From the NCBI GenBank assembly GCA_004194705.1, contig SADC01000208.1:1-64000 (forward strand): a stretch of 64,000 nt of DNA, in the 5' to 3' direction. Every line of letters starts with the position of its first letter. Within the stretch, counting starts at the first letter, position 1. This DNA comes from Ditylenchus dipsaci. Taxonomy: Eukaryota; Nematoda; Chromadorea; Rhabditida; Anguinidae. This document shows positions 21,130 through 31,900 of the stretch, in pieces. Position numbers and translations under genes: made by a program. The notes under the pieces were generated by a model. The model was not told the DNA's origin. It did no database searches and saw only the letters and a program-made list of their open reading frames with translations.

Positions 21130-21355
21130 AATTTCGAAAAAACTTTGACTTTGACTTTCTGTTTCAAACTTTTTTGAAACGCCAGTCAAAGTCAAGGGCA
21201 AAGTCAAAGTCAAAGTGATGCGTACACAGCCAAAAGTCAAAGTCAAGGTCAAAGGCAAAGTCAAAGTTGACTTGCAGGTTGACTTGCAAGTCAACTTTCT
21301 GTGCGTACACACAAAAACTTTGACTTTGCCCTTGACTTTGACTTGCTTTGCGTAC
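21130..21355. repeat. AGTCAA hexamer array 2, with inverted halves
   Basis: TTTGACTTTGACTTTCTG on the left and GACTTTGACTTGC on the right enclose plus-oriented AAAGTCAAAGTCAAGG runs. Spacers GCGTACACAG and GTGCGTACACAC separate the blocks. The block may be the terminal repeat of an unrecognised transposon. Confidence 0.75.
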
Positions 21356-22236
21356 ACGAGGCATAAAATTTACCTACTGTTTATGACCTCCATTATATTC
21401 CTCGTGTATGCTAGTTTGAAGAGTAAGCTATTATTCACGAAAAAGACTTGCTCAATTGATTCACAAAAGTAACAATGATAGGACCTAGTGAAAGTCAAGG
21501 GTGTATAGCCACACACTCATTCACTCGATGGTACTTATGTACTTTGGGGACCCTAGGTTAAGTGTCAGGCTTAGACTAATGCAAGGGTAGGCCAGCGCAT
21601 GTTAGGACGGGTTCAAACATTCCCCTTTTTATATTAAGTCTGTTTCACAATGCATCTTCAATCCTCACCCTTGGCGAAATGTTTTTTGCATTTTGCAGCA
21701 AAATAGCTTCGAGATTTTTTTGCATGTTTGGTGTCATATTGAAGCTCAGATCCAGGGCTATTATTATATATAAAAGTGCGTTCATCCTCAACATGATCCT
21801 CATCATTGAGGATTGAGGATCATATTGAGGATTACATTGAAGATTACTAACTTTTATCCACAATTTTTATTTTCCTCCTCTGCAAGTTTGGTGTTAAAAG
21901 GTAGCTCTGAATCTAAGCTTCAATATGACACCAAAGATGTCAATAAAAATCCAAGTTATCTTGCTGAACAAGGCTATAATCAGTTTGCCAAGGTTGAAGA
22001 TTGGATTTGCATTGTGTGAGAGGCCTTGAGGAAAACATTTTAGAGGAGTCCAGCATACGCTGGCATACGCTACCCTTGCCTTAGCCTAAGCTGAAGATTT
22101 TACCTAGGGGTCCCCGAAAAACATAAGTGCCCACTTGATAAGACACATCAAATCACAATATACCTGATCGATAGAAAATTTCTCAACGAAACTGTAAGAC
22201 CTGAAAATACACAGCAGCACAAAACAAAGTCAAAGC

Positions 22237-22242
22237 TTTATT
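22237..22242 (-). terminator. Poly(A) signal AATAAA
   Basis: On the minus strand AATAAA follows the candidate stop codons at 22,250 and 22,260 by 7-17 bases, marking the 3' end of the membrane-protein gene. Confidence 0.5.
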
Positions 22243-22249
22243 TCCAAGT

Positions 22250-23331
22250 CTACAAATCTTCAACAGTGACAGGAACGATTAATAGAGTCAAGATTGTTAT
22301 CAATATGGCTAAAGAGGTCACCAAATCTGCAATGTGCTGGCGAAGCTCCACAATCTCTTGCACAAGCTGGCCCTGAAAACAAATGGTTCAGCTGAATATA
22401 TTCCAAATCAGGGTTAAAACTAATTTTTGAAAAGTAGTAAGTCAACCAACTATATATAGGATGTGCACTAGGGCAGGACTGCTACATCGAGAAAATGTAG
22501 TAGATATGCCGCGTAATGCCACAGAATCTTTTGAGGGGAGAAATTGGAAAATCTCATGCTGTAGCTCCGTTGGCAAAAATTCGCTCATTTTCATGATGAG
22601 CAGAAGTGACTAGTTGAAATAAGAAGAAATTGTAGTCGATGGTCACAATAAAAGCCACACTAGCATCAGCTGAAAATTTTCGAATTTTCACGCCAGTGAT
22701 AATTTAGTTGGATGCCAAAATATTCAAACAAAAGTTTGGCCAACGAAGGTAAAAGGCTCAGTCATGGGCAGACACAGGATTGCAATAAAAATTCTAGCAG
22801 GGGGTGGGGTGGTTTGACGGTGGAGCTACAAGGGCTAAAAAGCCTTAAACGAAAAATTACCTGATTTGGATGATGGTTCGGTGGAACTGCCTTAATAGTT
22901 ACCAGTTAAATAACGTGAAAGTAATTTGCAGCTTACAAGAATCCCTTGAGGTGGCTTAAGAAGGCACAAAGACATGCGGAAGCGAACAAGAAGCCTGTTT
23001 CGATGCGTCCAATGGTAGTCTCATCGAAGACCAAAATCAAAGCAAAGGCTCCAGCCACGAGGACGACCCGAAGTCCATTAACTGTGTATAGCCGAGGAAT
23101 TTGCTCAACTTCAGGAATCAATATTGCGGCAAGGATCATGTAGGGAACAGCTGACTTGACGAGGAATAGAATGAAGCGCCTAAACAAACTCAAGACTGGA
23201 GAGACCGAAAAGGAATCAAATAATTACCTGCTATGAAAGTAGTCCTTTATATGGGAAATTGGCTTTTCAGTTGAAATCAGTTCTACAGGGTAAGAGGCAA
23301 AATCCGTACCGAACGAGAGTTTTTGACACAT
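22250..23331 (-). CDS. Small multi-pass membrane protein, unknown family
   Basis: From ATG at 23,331 the first exon (23,228-23,331) begins MCQKLSFGTDFASYPVELIS. It joins in phase to 22,937-23,179, which holds hydrophobic stretches around FILFLVKSAVPYMILAAILI, GLRVVLVAGAFALILVF and GFLFASACLCAFL, so about three membrane segments. That exon either ends at the TAA (22,933-22,935) or splices at TT/GTAAGC to a small exon (22,861-22,886 or 22,861-22,890) and a last exon ending at 22,372. The last exon is open in two frames: one adds another helix (SLAILITILTLLIVPV, stop at 22,250), the other is Cys-rich with stop at 22,260. Upstream exons may exist, since an acceptor precedes the ATG. No family was recognised. 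It follows the secreted-protein gene by 270 bases on the same strand. Confidence 0.55.
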
Positions 23332-23600
23332 ATTTGCCTTTGCAACCTAGAAAATGGCAGATGAATAGCCAAATATAAGCTCAGAAGTTCCAAACCCAAT
23401 TTTTATCCCAAAACTGCACTTGCTCGTAGCGCTCGTATGATTTCGAAAAACATGCATACCTAAGACCAGAGCCTGTTCTAAAATATAACTTATTCACGGC
23501 ACATAAGTCAAATGGGTGCCTACCCGAGATCAAATACGTGAATGTATTCATCAGTCCTTAATAACCAATAAATGTTGGAACTTATAAGTCTAACAAAACA

Positions 23601-24458
23601 TTACGTTGTGAACCGATTGCAGAAAATGACATGGATGGAAGTATGAAGACCACCATAGTAGTCGAACTTAAAAGCTATTTCCGTGTGAATATCGTAAACA
23701 CACATTCTGTAATCCTGAAGTGAAGAGTAGAGCCGAGAATGCGTAAAATAAAGATGTAGTCGAAAGGGACATACCTTGTCGTCGGCATCACAGGGGCATC
23801 CTTTTTCTTCGTCCCCCGTTATACTTTTGCACTGCGCATCATATGAGTACTTGTCTTGAGGCTCAATGACGTATTTCTTAGGCAGCGGCATATATCGTCC
23901 GTGGTTGCTAGCCTTGATCAAACTGAGAGAAGTTCTGAAATAGAGTTGTGCACACAGCGATAGAAAAACAAGAAGACTGAAAAAACATACTTGCCCTCCT
24001 TAATTTCCAACTCATAGCATGAGACCCAACACTCACATCCGATCTCAGGATTCTTCTGCTCATATACCACACTAAGACTTTTGGCACCTTTGAGAAACAC
24101 TCGGACGGTTAAACCATGTTTGTCTGAAATAAGGAGTGGTTACGTAGTAGACATGGAGGAAGAGACCGAATAAATCCTCAGACAAATGCTCGTGACCATC
24201 TAACATCATGAATGCAGCGAACTTATTATTAGTGATCCACTTTAAGCCAGCAGCAACGATGTGATTATTCGAGGCTGTATATGCAGGCGAGAACTTAGCA
24301 CAATCTGCAATAGCAGTCATTAAAAACTAGTAATTTGTGAAATGACTACGCTTACCGGTAATTTTCTTCGCATGAGCTGTCAAAAAGAATATGTGATTTT
24401 CACTCGAAAGCTGTGCTACCAAGGAAGCCATCAACACAAAAAGGTAGAGCGAACGCAT
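23601..24458 (-). CDS. Secreted protein, 215 residues, unknown family
   Basis: Five exons (24,356-24,458; 24,167-24,304; 23,991-24,123; 23,775-23,934; 23,601-23,714) total 648 nt, exactly 216 codons with the stop, and every junction is in phase. The N-terminus MRSLYLFVLMASLVAQ is a typical signal peptide. The mature part includes NNKFAAFMMLDGHEHLSEDL, then KHGLTVRVFLKGAKSLSVVY, then CECWVSCYELEI, and later a CPCDADDK cluster. It has about nine cysteines and no transmembrane helix, so it is probably an extracellular disulphide-bonded protein. Introns are about 50 bases. No known domain was recognised. The weakest junction is the G/GTCTCT donor of exon 2. Confidence 0.75.
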
Positions 24459-24549
24459 CTTACACCAGACAACGTCAAATTTCTAGAAGTTAAATTTCGA
24501 TTAACCAACTATGCTAATTATTCACAATTCTTAGATAGGCGGATCATTA

Positions 24550-24740
24550 GTACCCAAATTACGGCTGTTATATCGACGCTCGATATAACGTTCCTCAAGA
24601 GACCGGCCAAAATGGGACGTTATAACGAGCGGAGGTTATATCGAGCGTCATTTTATCGAGAATACACTGTAGTCTGGCCAAAATAGGAATTTTTTCGGGA
24701 CGTTATATCGAGCGTCGTTATATCGAGCGTCCACTGTAGC
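24550..24740. mobile_element. pogo-like MITE remnants, nested
   Basis: Contains TATATCGACGCTCGATATAA on the left, then two right-end copies, TTATCGAGAATACACTGTAG and ATATCGAGCGTCCACTGTAG, in series. This suggests one MITE inserted next to or into another just upstream of the secreted-protein gene. Confidence 0.6.
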
Positions 24741-25439
24741 ACGTGCAGGAAAAATAAGTCACCAGTGTGTCAGGTGAAAACCGAGCCGATACGGAGAAAT
24801 TTGGCATGAGGTCTAGCCATAGCATAGCATACAAATTAAGCTCGGGATAAGTTCTAATCAAAATCACAGAACAGAACTCTAAGGCCTCAAACACAATGAG
24901 GAGTCTGTTTGCGGATGCTAAATCAGATTTGTAATTCGAAAAAGGCCATAACTTTTTTTTCAATTTTTCAAAAATTATTCTGTTATTACCATCTTGTAGC
25001 TTAGATTCAGGGCTACCAGATGAGCATTTTATAATGTAAATGTCCTTCAAAAAATCAAGATAAAAATGTAAGACTCCGCCCAAGACTCCTGACTAGAATT
25101 TGAGTCACATTCAAAATGACCTGGTAACTTTTGCCTTTTACAATGTTCCCATCAGCGACGAGCATGCCCTTTTAAAAAGACCATCACGGTCGCGGGCACT
25201 TCTTATTTCATACGTTTGAATGCGCTCAGGACATCGCTGCTAACATTTGACTTGCAGGTTCACTTTATTTAGACTAGTTAACTTTATTATACAAACAATA
25301 ACAAATTCAAACAAAAAATTCGAATATGTTTGCTATAAAAAGTGTCCCGCTAGCATTCAAACGTGTGAAATTCTAAAAGCTCTTACCTAATAAAATCCGT
25401 TCGGACTACTAAACTTCCATCGAACTATTAAAATTTCAC

Positions 25440-25683
25440 GCAACTACTAAAATGTACTAAATTTAAAAAATTACTTGGCAAGAGCATGGAAATAGTGCAT
25501 ATAATCACTATAGAAGCTATAGTAGCTAAGGTTCCATATGATTGTGAAACGCGCATTTCAACCAAGTTTTTAATTGGATATATAATAGACAAACATCTAT
25601 CTATTGTGAGGAATATTACTGGTATAAGCTCTACGATCACATAAAATATGGCCACCGTGTAAAACAGATTGTCTAAAAAAATA
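25440..25683 (-). pseudogene. Rhodopsin-like 7TM receptor fragment
   Basis: After a TTTTTTTAG acceptor the minus strand reads DNLFYTVAIFYVIVELIPVI, then FLTIDRCLSIIYPIKN, then SYGTLATIASIVIICTISML. This is the third transmembrane helix with the D-R-C variant of the DRY motif, the second intracellular loop with Y-P-I, and the fourth helix, as in rhodopsin-class receptors such as nematode Srsx chemoreceptors. Only about 80 of 300 residues are visible and no neighbouring exons were found. It is either a fragment left by rearrangement or one exon of a gene whose other exons I could not see. Confidence 0.6.
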
Positions 25684-25689
25684 AGCAAA

Positions 25690-27470
25690 TTAGTACACCG
25701 TACAACCTCTATTAATCCCTCATGGGGGATTATTTTTCAAACCTCTGAAAATCTGAAAAGTTTGAGGTCAATCTCGAAATTTGGCGTGAAAATTCAAAAT
25801 CCGATAAGTGAAATTGGTAGAGCTCGTCGGAGTTAAGAAAACGCTAAAAACAGATTTGCCGAATATTCACTCTGGGCTGGGATATAGGTTTTCAAAGTCA
25901 AGGGTGGGGATATGCATATATGAGCTAAAAAACTGGCAGAAATCGACACTGAAAAACAGGTGGAAATTAGCAGATTTCTGAGAACTTTGAAATTTCAATT
26001 CGATTCGAGACACTTTCGACGATAAATTTTCCCGAAAACTTAAAAAACTGTTTATTTAATAATAAAGTTCAAATTAGATTAGAGGAAAATTTAGTGGGAC
26101 AACTTATCGTGGAAAATTTCTCGACTGGAATTTAATTTTCAAAAATCCTTAAAAATCTGCTAATTTCTATCTTTCTTTCCAGTGTAGATTTCTGCCAGTT
26201 TTTTATAGCTCGTGTATCCAAGTTTTATTGTCCTCTTGTTAAAAATCTAGCTGAAAAATCCGTACAGAAGTTCAATGATTAGACTAATTTTTTTGAATTT
26301 GAGGGGACAATCCAGAACGTGTGGCCATGGTCTTTTGAAAAACAATTGACTCCAGAGGTTTGCATAATGAGAATTTTTTTATTTATGAATAATTTTTTTT
26401 GAAATTTCTGTACTAGCGCGTAGAGGTGATGACGATACGGTATACCGTACCGAAAACCGTACCGACCGAGCCGATTTTAGGTTCTAACTGCTTGAGGTGT
26501 TGATTCTAGAGAATAGTAAGTATTTGCTTGTTAATAGATTTTAAAATTCTGGAATGTTTGAGCACAAGCACTGCTAATGGCATATTTTTTTAAATGGAAT
26601 AACTTTTGAAATGGCTCTTCGCGTAGGAGCTGCCTAATGTTGTGGAGTTCATAGAGTTTTAAGACATGTGCTATATTGATCTTGGACACTAGTGTTAATT
26701 CGTTTACATTTCATCAATAAGCGAATACTAGCACCCGAAAGCAGTGAAGCTCATACCTCAGTGAGACTGTTAAGTGCAAGACCTAAGTCTATTATTTAGT
26801 AAAAGCTTATTTTTCTCTGATACCAAAATGTGAAAATTTTTCGCAGCGCCTTCGGCGCTGTATTGTTGAAAAATTACTCCCCTCCCTCTTATTACTCCTC
26901 CCTCTAGAGCAGGGCTGCAAAATTACTCCTCCGGGGAGAAATTACAAGAAATACGGTAAGCTAGATTTTTTACCATGTAAAATTGTTCAAAAAAATTATG
27001 AAACTAACCATTTTTTGAAGCATTTTAGAATTCTGATTTTTAATTTTAATGTATCTCAAAGTCCAATTTATTTATCATTTAACCCAAAGTTTTATATAGC
27101 TTTTAAATAAAAAAATATCGACATAAAAGACTGGAATTGGACCCAAAATTACATCTTTTTCTTAAAAAATCATCAATTTGCCAGACTTTTTCACTTTTGT
27201 AAATTTGCTGACTTTGCGGGAAGTTTTGCTTTTTACTCCAAAAAGGTGGCAGGCTATGCTAAATTTTAATATTGCGTATTATAGCTTATAAATTTCGCTA
27301 GAGAATATGATGTAACACAAACGACGTCTTCAGTAGCAGAAGTCGGCTGGAAGCCTAAAATAGTAGAAAATTGTGGGCTTAAAGGAACTTTTTAAACAAC
27401 CTGATACACTTTTTTATGTAAAGCGAACCCTTTTTGGTATAACTCAGTTTTAGTTTGTTAGCGTGCATCA
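25690..27470. other. Intergenic stretch, decayed MITE pieces
   Basis: Around 25,700-25,920 lies a decayed relative of the ACCGTATTTCC family (GGTAGAGCTCGTCGGAGTTAAG, split here by wording, and GGGATATAGG). At 26,225-26,310 lies a fragment of the 15,714 palindrome family (GAAAAATCCGTACAGAAGTT). No genes were recognised. Confidence 0.45.
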
Positions 27471-27486
27471 TTATGTACGTTGGTCT

Positions 27487-28484
27487 ACGTTTTGCACAGC
27501 TTAAAGTAGTGAAAACTTTTCTCATTCGCTTTAGAATGCTCATTCTTCAGCTGCTTTTTTTTGTAGAACAGGCAATTATTTTCTGAAGCTCTAATCAGAC
27601 TCCCGCAGGTCAAGGGTCAGGTACCCCGAAAGCCACGAGTCACACACACTTTTTTAAATTTTCAATTCTTGCAAGACATCTAAATTTAAATTGACCCTGG
27701 TCGATAGATGTAAAATAAAAACTTTATAAATATTTGAAAACAATTTTATGGCTGACCCGTGGCCCAAATTTGCGAATTTGACCTGCGGGTCACCCAAAAG
27801 CCGGGTTCGAACCTTATAATAACAAATTAGTTGTAAATAGCACCGGTGCCGAAATTTTCAGGGTCGGTGCCATGAGCTGGTGCCGCTGCCGCAATTCTAA
27901 GATTTACAAAACTGGTTGTAGAGCAGGGTCAATTTTCTTGTGGATATGTTAAAAGTGGTAAAAAGTGATAGCTGGGAGCCGAGATAGAAACAAAAAGTGT
28001 TTAAAAACTGCGTCGTGTGTGCGCCGGCTAAAATTTTATGACAAATCAGCGTCGACGCCCGGCACCGATTTTTTCATTAAGCCCCAGTGCCTTTTTTTGC
28101 TGCGAAAAGTTTTTGAAACTATGTCTTATTTCGTTTTTTAACTTTTGAAGTTGTTTTAAAGTATTCATGTATTTATAAATGTCACCGTATGCATTCGGTT
28201 TTTTTTTCGTATAGGCTCAGTCGCCGATTTATGGATATTTATCCTGGCACCCGGCGCCAGTTTTTCCCAGCCTTGGCGTCGGCGCCGAGGCCAACTTTTT
28301 GGAATTGCCAGCGCTCGAGACAAATTTTTCTGAACCCGGCGCCGTTTTTTCAGCCGTGCAGCTATGCCCGTGACCCGTGATCCGCGGGAGTATGATTGGT
28401 ACCTTGAAAGATCTCTCTGTGCACTTCTTCTGCTTGGAATAGCTCATGTTCTGCTACACTTACTCTGCGAATGTGTTGGTTGAC
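27487..28484 (-). pseudogene. Broken duplicate of SH3BP5 exon 5
   Basis: The two ends of this interval match the functional exon at 47,162-47,395 in the same orientation. 28,405-28,484 encodes NQHIRRVSVAEHELFQAEE, against NQHIRRVSEAEHERCQAEE in the real exon. 27,487-27,590 matches the second half (ATTGCCTGTTCTAC and AAAGCGAATGAG-type words) but is frameshifted and stopped. About 800 bp of an inverted-repeat element separates them. No other SH3BP5 exon is duplicated here. It lies just downstream of ARID4, on the far side from the parent gene. Confidence 0.85.
27590..28404. mobile_element. Inverted-repeat element splitting the SH3BP5 pseudo-exon
   Basis: The left end contains AATCAGACTCCCGCAGGTCA. 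The right end, reverse-complemented, contains AATCATACTCCCGCGGATCA, and both continue to GGGTCA. The interior has GGTGCCG/CCGGCGCC-rich segments that recur at 39,790-40,110, 42,870-42,930 and 45,060-45,230. No clean target duplication was identified. Confidence 0.65.
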
Positions 28485-28808
28485 TTTGTATACGGGCTGT
28501 GAAAAACAGGAAAAATAAGCATGGTTTATTATTTAATTTTTTTGGCACACCCATAAAAACATGCAAATTGACCCTTTCTCACCGCGTGTACAAAAAATAA
28601 CAAAATTTTAAAATCATCGATCAATAAACAAACAGGCTTTAGAAAAAACTTTAATTACAAAATTTGGTGTAAAATTACTAAAAGGAGTATGCCGTGCGTT
28701 TTGAGAAGTTAAGGCGGGGGATCAGCAAATTTTCTGAATCGCTCCATTTTTCACTCGCTGTGCGTCAAATCTAATAAAGTGAACATTTAAATTTCAATCA
28801 TATCAAGT

Positions 28809-28814
28809 TTTATT
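28809..28814 (-). terminator. Candidate poly(A) signal AATAAA for ARID4
   Basis: AATAAA on the minus strand about 143 bases after the ARID4 stop at 28,957-28,959. No nearer match was seen. Confidence 0.4.
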
Positions 28815-28956
28815 CCGATCCTATTTTTTTAAAAAGTTTGCTTTTCTCATTAGCTTCTTGACTGATGATACCAAAATTTTGATAATTTTTGTACCATGGT
28901 AAGAAATGGGTCGATGGTTAATTAGTTGCCAGTTCAGTAGATTTGACTATTTTCAT

Positions 28957-31900
28957 CTAATTAATTATTGTAGAGGTAGATTCTATAAAACTTTTGTGTG
29001 GTTCAGATGCTTCTTTGGCTGAGCCCAAAGTTTTAGAGCTATTATTCGACTCGCGAGCCTCTTTTTGCTGTTGTTCTGTAAAAGTCATATAAATCAGTAT
29101 CAAATAAAATATGTGAAATGCAACTTTTTTTGGCAACAGATGCTTTGTGCCGTCTTTCCAATCGAGTGAATTTGGCTCGGTAAGTCTGGTAGATGTCACT
29201 AGAATGTTTTAAAATTAGCCTATTTTTCTGGTTGTGGATCTTACCGTAGTATTTGCATTCTGTCTTCCATGACTTTAATGTTGTTAGCATTACAGTCTTC
29301 AGTGGAAGTGTCTAGAAGACCATCTAGAATGATCATAAAAAAAGTTATACCTTAATCAAAATACTAATGGTATAATTACCCAATTCAGGTAGACCCACAA
29401 AAGAGTAGCTACTGAACTGATGCTCAGCTTCCATCCTGTGGACTACTCTTTGACGGACAGCATGAGAGCTGTCAGTGTGGGAAACTTGCTCTAAAACAAT
29501 TATTTGGTGTATAAAAAGTCAAGGCTCTATATGTGTTGGTGTGGCCCTTGAAAAAATATGCCTTAGTTTACCTGTTCATATTTCAAAGGACCATGTGTTT
29601 TTTTAAACTGCAAGAAAGTCAATTGCCTGACAAAAACAACAGGGAGACCAAAGAAATTTTTTCTACATTTTTACACCAAAAATTTTTTTGCCTGAAAGTT
29701 GTTAAAAAGTGCAAATAAACACAGTCAACCTTCGATTTAACGACACTCCTGGGGACCAACTTAAGGTGTCGTTAAATCGAGGGTGTCGTTAAATCGGGGG
29801 TTCACTTTGACTAAATTTTAGTCAAAGCCAACCAAATGGGCTCATTTTCGGATTTCGTTAAATCGGGGTGTCGTTGAATTGAGGTGTCGTTAAATCGAGG
29901 GTTGACTGTAGTTAATATATTAAATACTATTTAAAGGACCGTGCTCACGGTGATCTGGTGGTCTCCAGCCAATTCAAATATTTTTCCTAATCATTGTTCT
30001 TTTGTACGGATTTTTCAACTTGGTTTCTAACAAAACAAGGCCTATAATTTAATTTTAGGTTTAGTTTTGTTGGAAACTCTGTAAAAAAATTCATACCCAA
30101 ATCAAACGATTAGGAAAAATTTTTGAATTGGCGGGGACCACCAGATCACCATGAGCATGGCCCTTCAAATAGTATTTAAAGCTATTTACACTTTTTAACA
30201 ATTTTCATGCAAAAAAATTTTTAGTGTAAAAATCTAGAAAAAATTTCTTTGGTCCCCTGTTGATTTTTTCACAGGCAATCAACTTTTTTGTAGTTTAAAA
30301 AACACATTTAAATTGGGAAAGCTACTTGTGTAAGAAATATCGGCTTCGGTAGAGCAGTAGATAAGCGTTTGTGTTTTTTGGCCCAAGATTGTGCGCAGGT
30401 TTGATCTCACCTGGTGGCACGCTATTTATTTTGGCTTTTTGACTAATATCTAGGAGCAAAAGGGGTCGCTGATTCCGAATGTGGCGCTAGCAAAAGTCGA
30501 ATTACCCCTGCATTGGTCAAACCAATCAGAAAAGTGGAAAGCACACAAGCGGAGCTGAACCTGCACACCATTTAGGCCATTAAACGCAAAGGTTTATCCA
30601 ATGCGCCACCGAGACCACATTTGTTAACATAATTTCAACCCCTTGGCTTTAAGTCCGTCCTTACATAGGCTGGCCTACCTTGCGCCTAAGACAAAGCCTA
30701 AAAATAAAAACCATTAAAAAAAATCAACAAGGAGGACCAAGGCATATTTCTTTCGGGGGCCAAAGTCTGGCCGTCAGACCAACACATATAGAGCCAAATT
30801 CAGTTTGCATATCTTCAAGTACCTTCATAGGCGTCCTCTCCAGAAGAATTGCCGTCTTCAGGAGATTTGGACCTTCTCCTAGATCTAGGAGTGGCTGTTC
30901 GATGCATTAAGACTGGCGGGTCTGTAGCCAGTGATTGATTCGTTTGTTGAGCAGTAGTTTTATATGTGTTTGCAGTGGACGCATGACTTGCTTGCTTTTT
31001 TGACACACAGGTTGCCACAGAGCGTGATCGGGGTGGTGGAGACGAACCAAGTATTTTGGAAGAGGAAACTGTGGATTTGGCATCTGTAGAAGTAGCTGAA
31101 ATTATTTTTGATCATACTTTTGAAGTCAATACACCAGCGATGACAAAAAAATCTGAAAATTATACTTAAGCTGTGAAGAAAAATCTAGCACAGTTTCCAA
31201 AACAATTTAATTAACGCTCAAATTGACATTTCTCATTTCAAATTGCCACCAAGACGAAAAAAATTCGAAAATTTTCACAATTGAATAATTGTTGTCTCGA
31301 GCGGATTTTGAAATTTGGCAGTGAGCTTGTATTGCTAGTGCTGCTCACAGATTTTACTAATAAATAGAAAAAATAAACAAAAGAGTAGTAACACATACAT
31401 GAAGTCCAAAAAGCTCAAAAAAATTTAATCTCCATAAAATTATTATATTTCATAGCGGGATAATGGTCCCAAAAGCTGTCCTATTTTTGTGACCAATGGC
31501 CCTTGGTTACATAGTTCTTTTTCGCGACAAATGGGACTTTTTATGGACTATTTTTAGTCCCGATTCGTCCTTTTTTATAAGGAGAAGGACGAAAATCCCA
31601 TCCCCGCGATCGATAAAACGACACCCTAAAAGTTTGTTCCCGCATAGGGTCCGACATTTTTTTACTCTTATTTTTAAAGGTTTTGCCAGTCTGTTCGCTG
31701 AGAACACGAGTAAAAAACTTTTGACCCCAACCAAAATAATTGACTTACATTCATCCTCTTCATTCAACGGAGTCTCTGATGGCTGTGTGGAAGCATTTTC
31801 GTCAGAATCTTCTACGGCTCCACAACTAACAGACTAATTATGCCTCAAGCTCTGCAACTCCAAACCCATACCTGGACACCGTCAGTGGACTCTTCATAGC

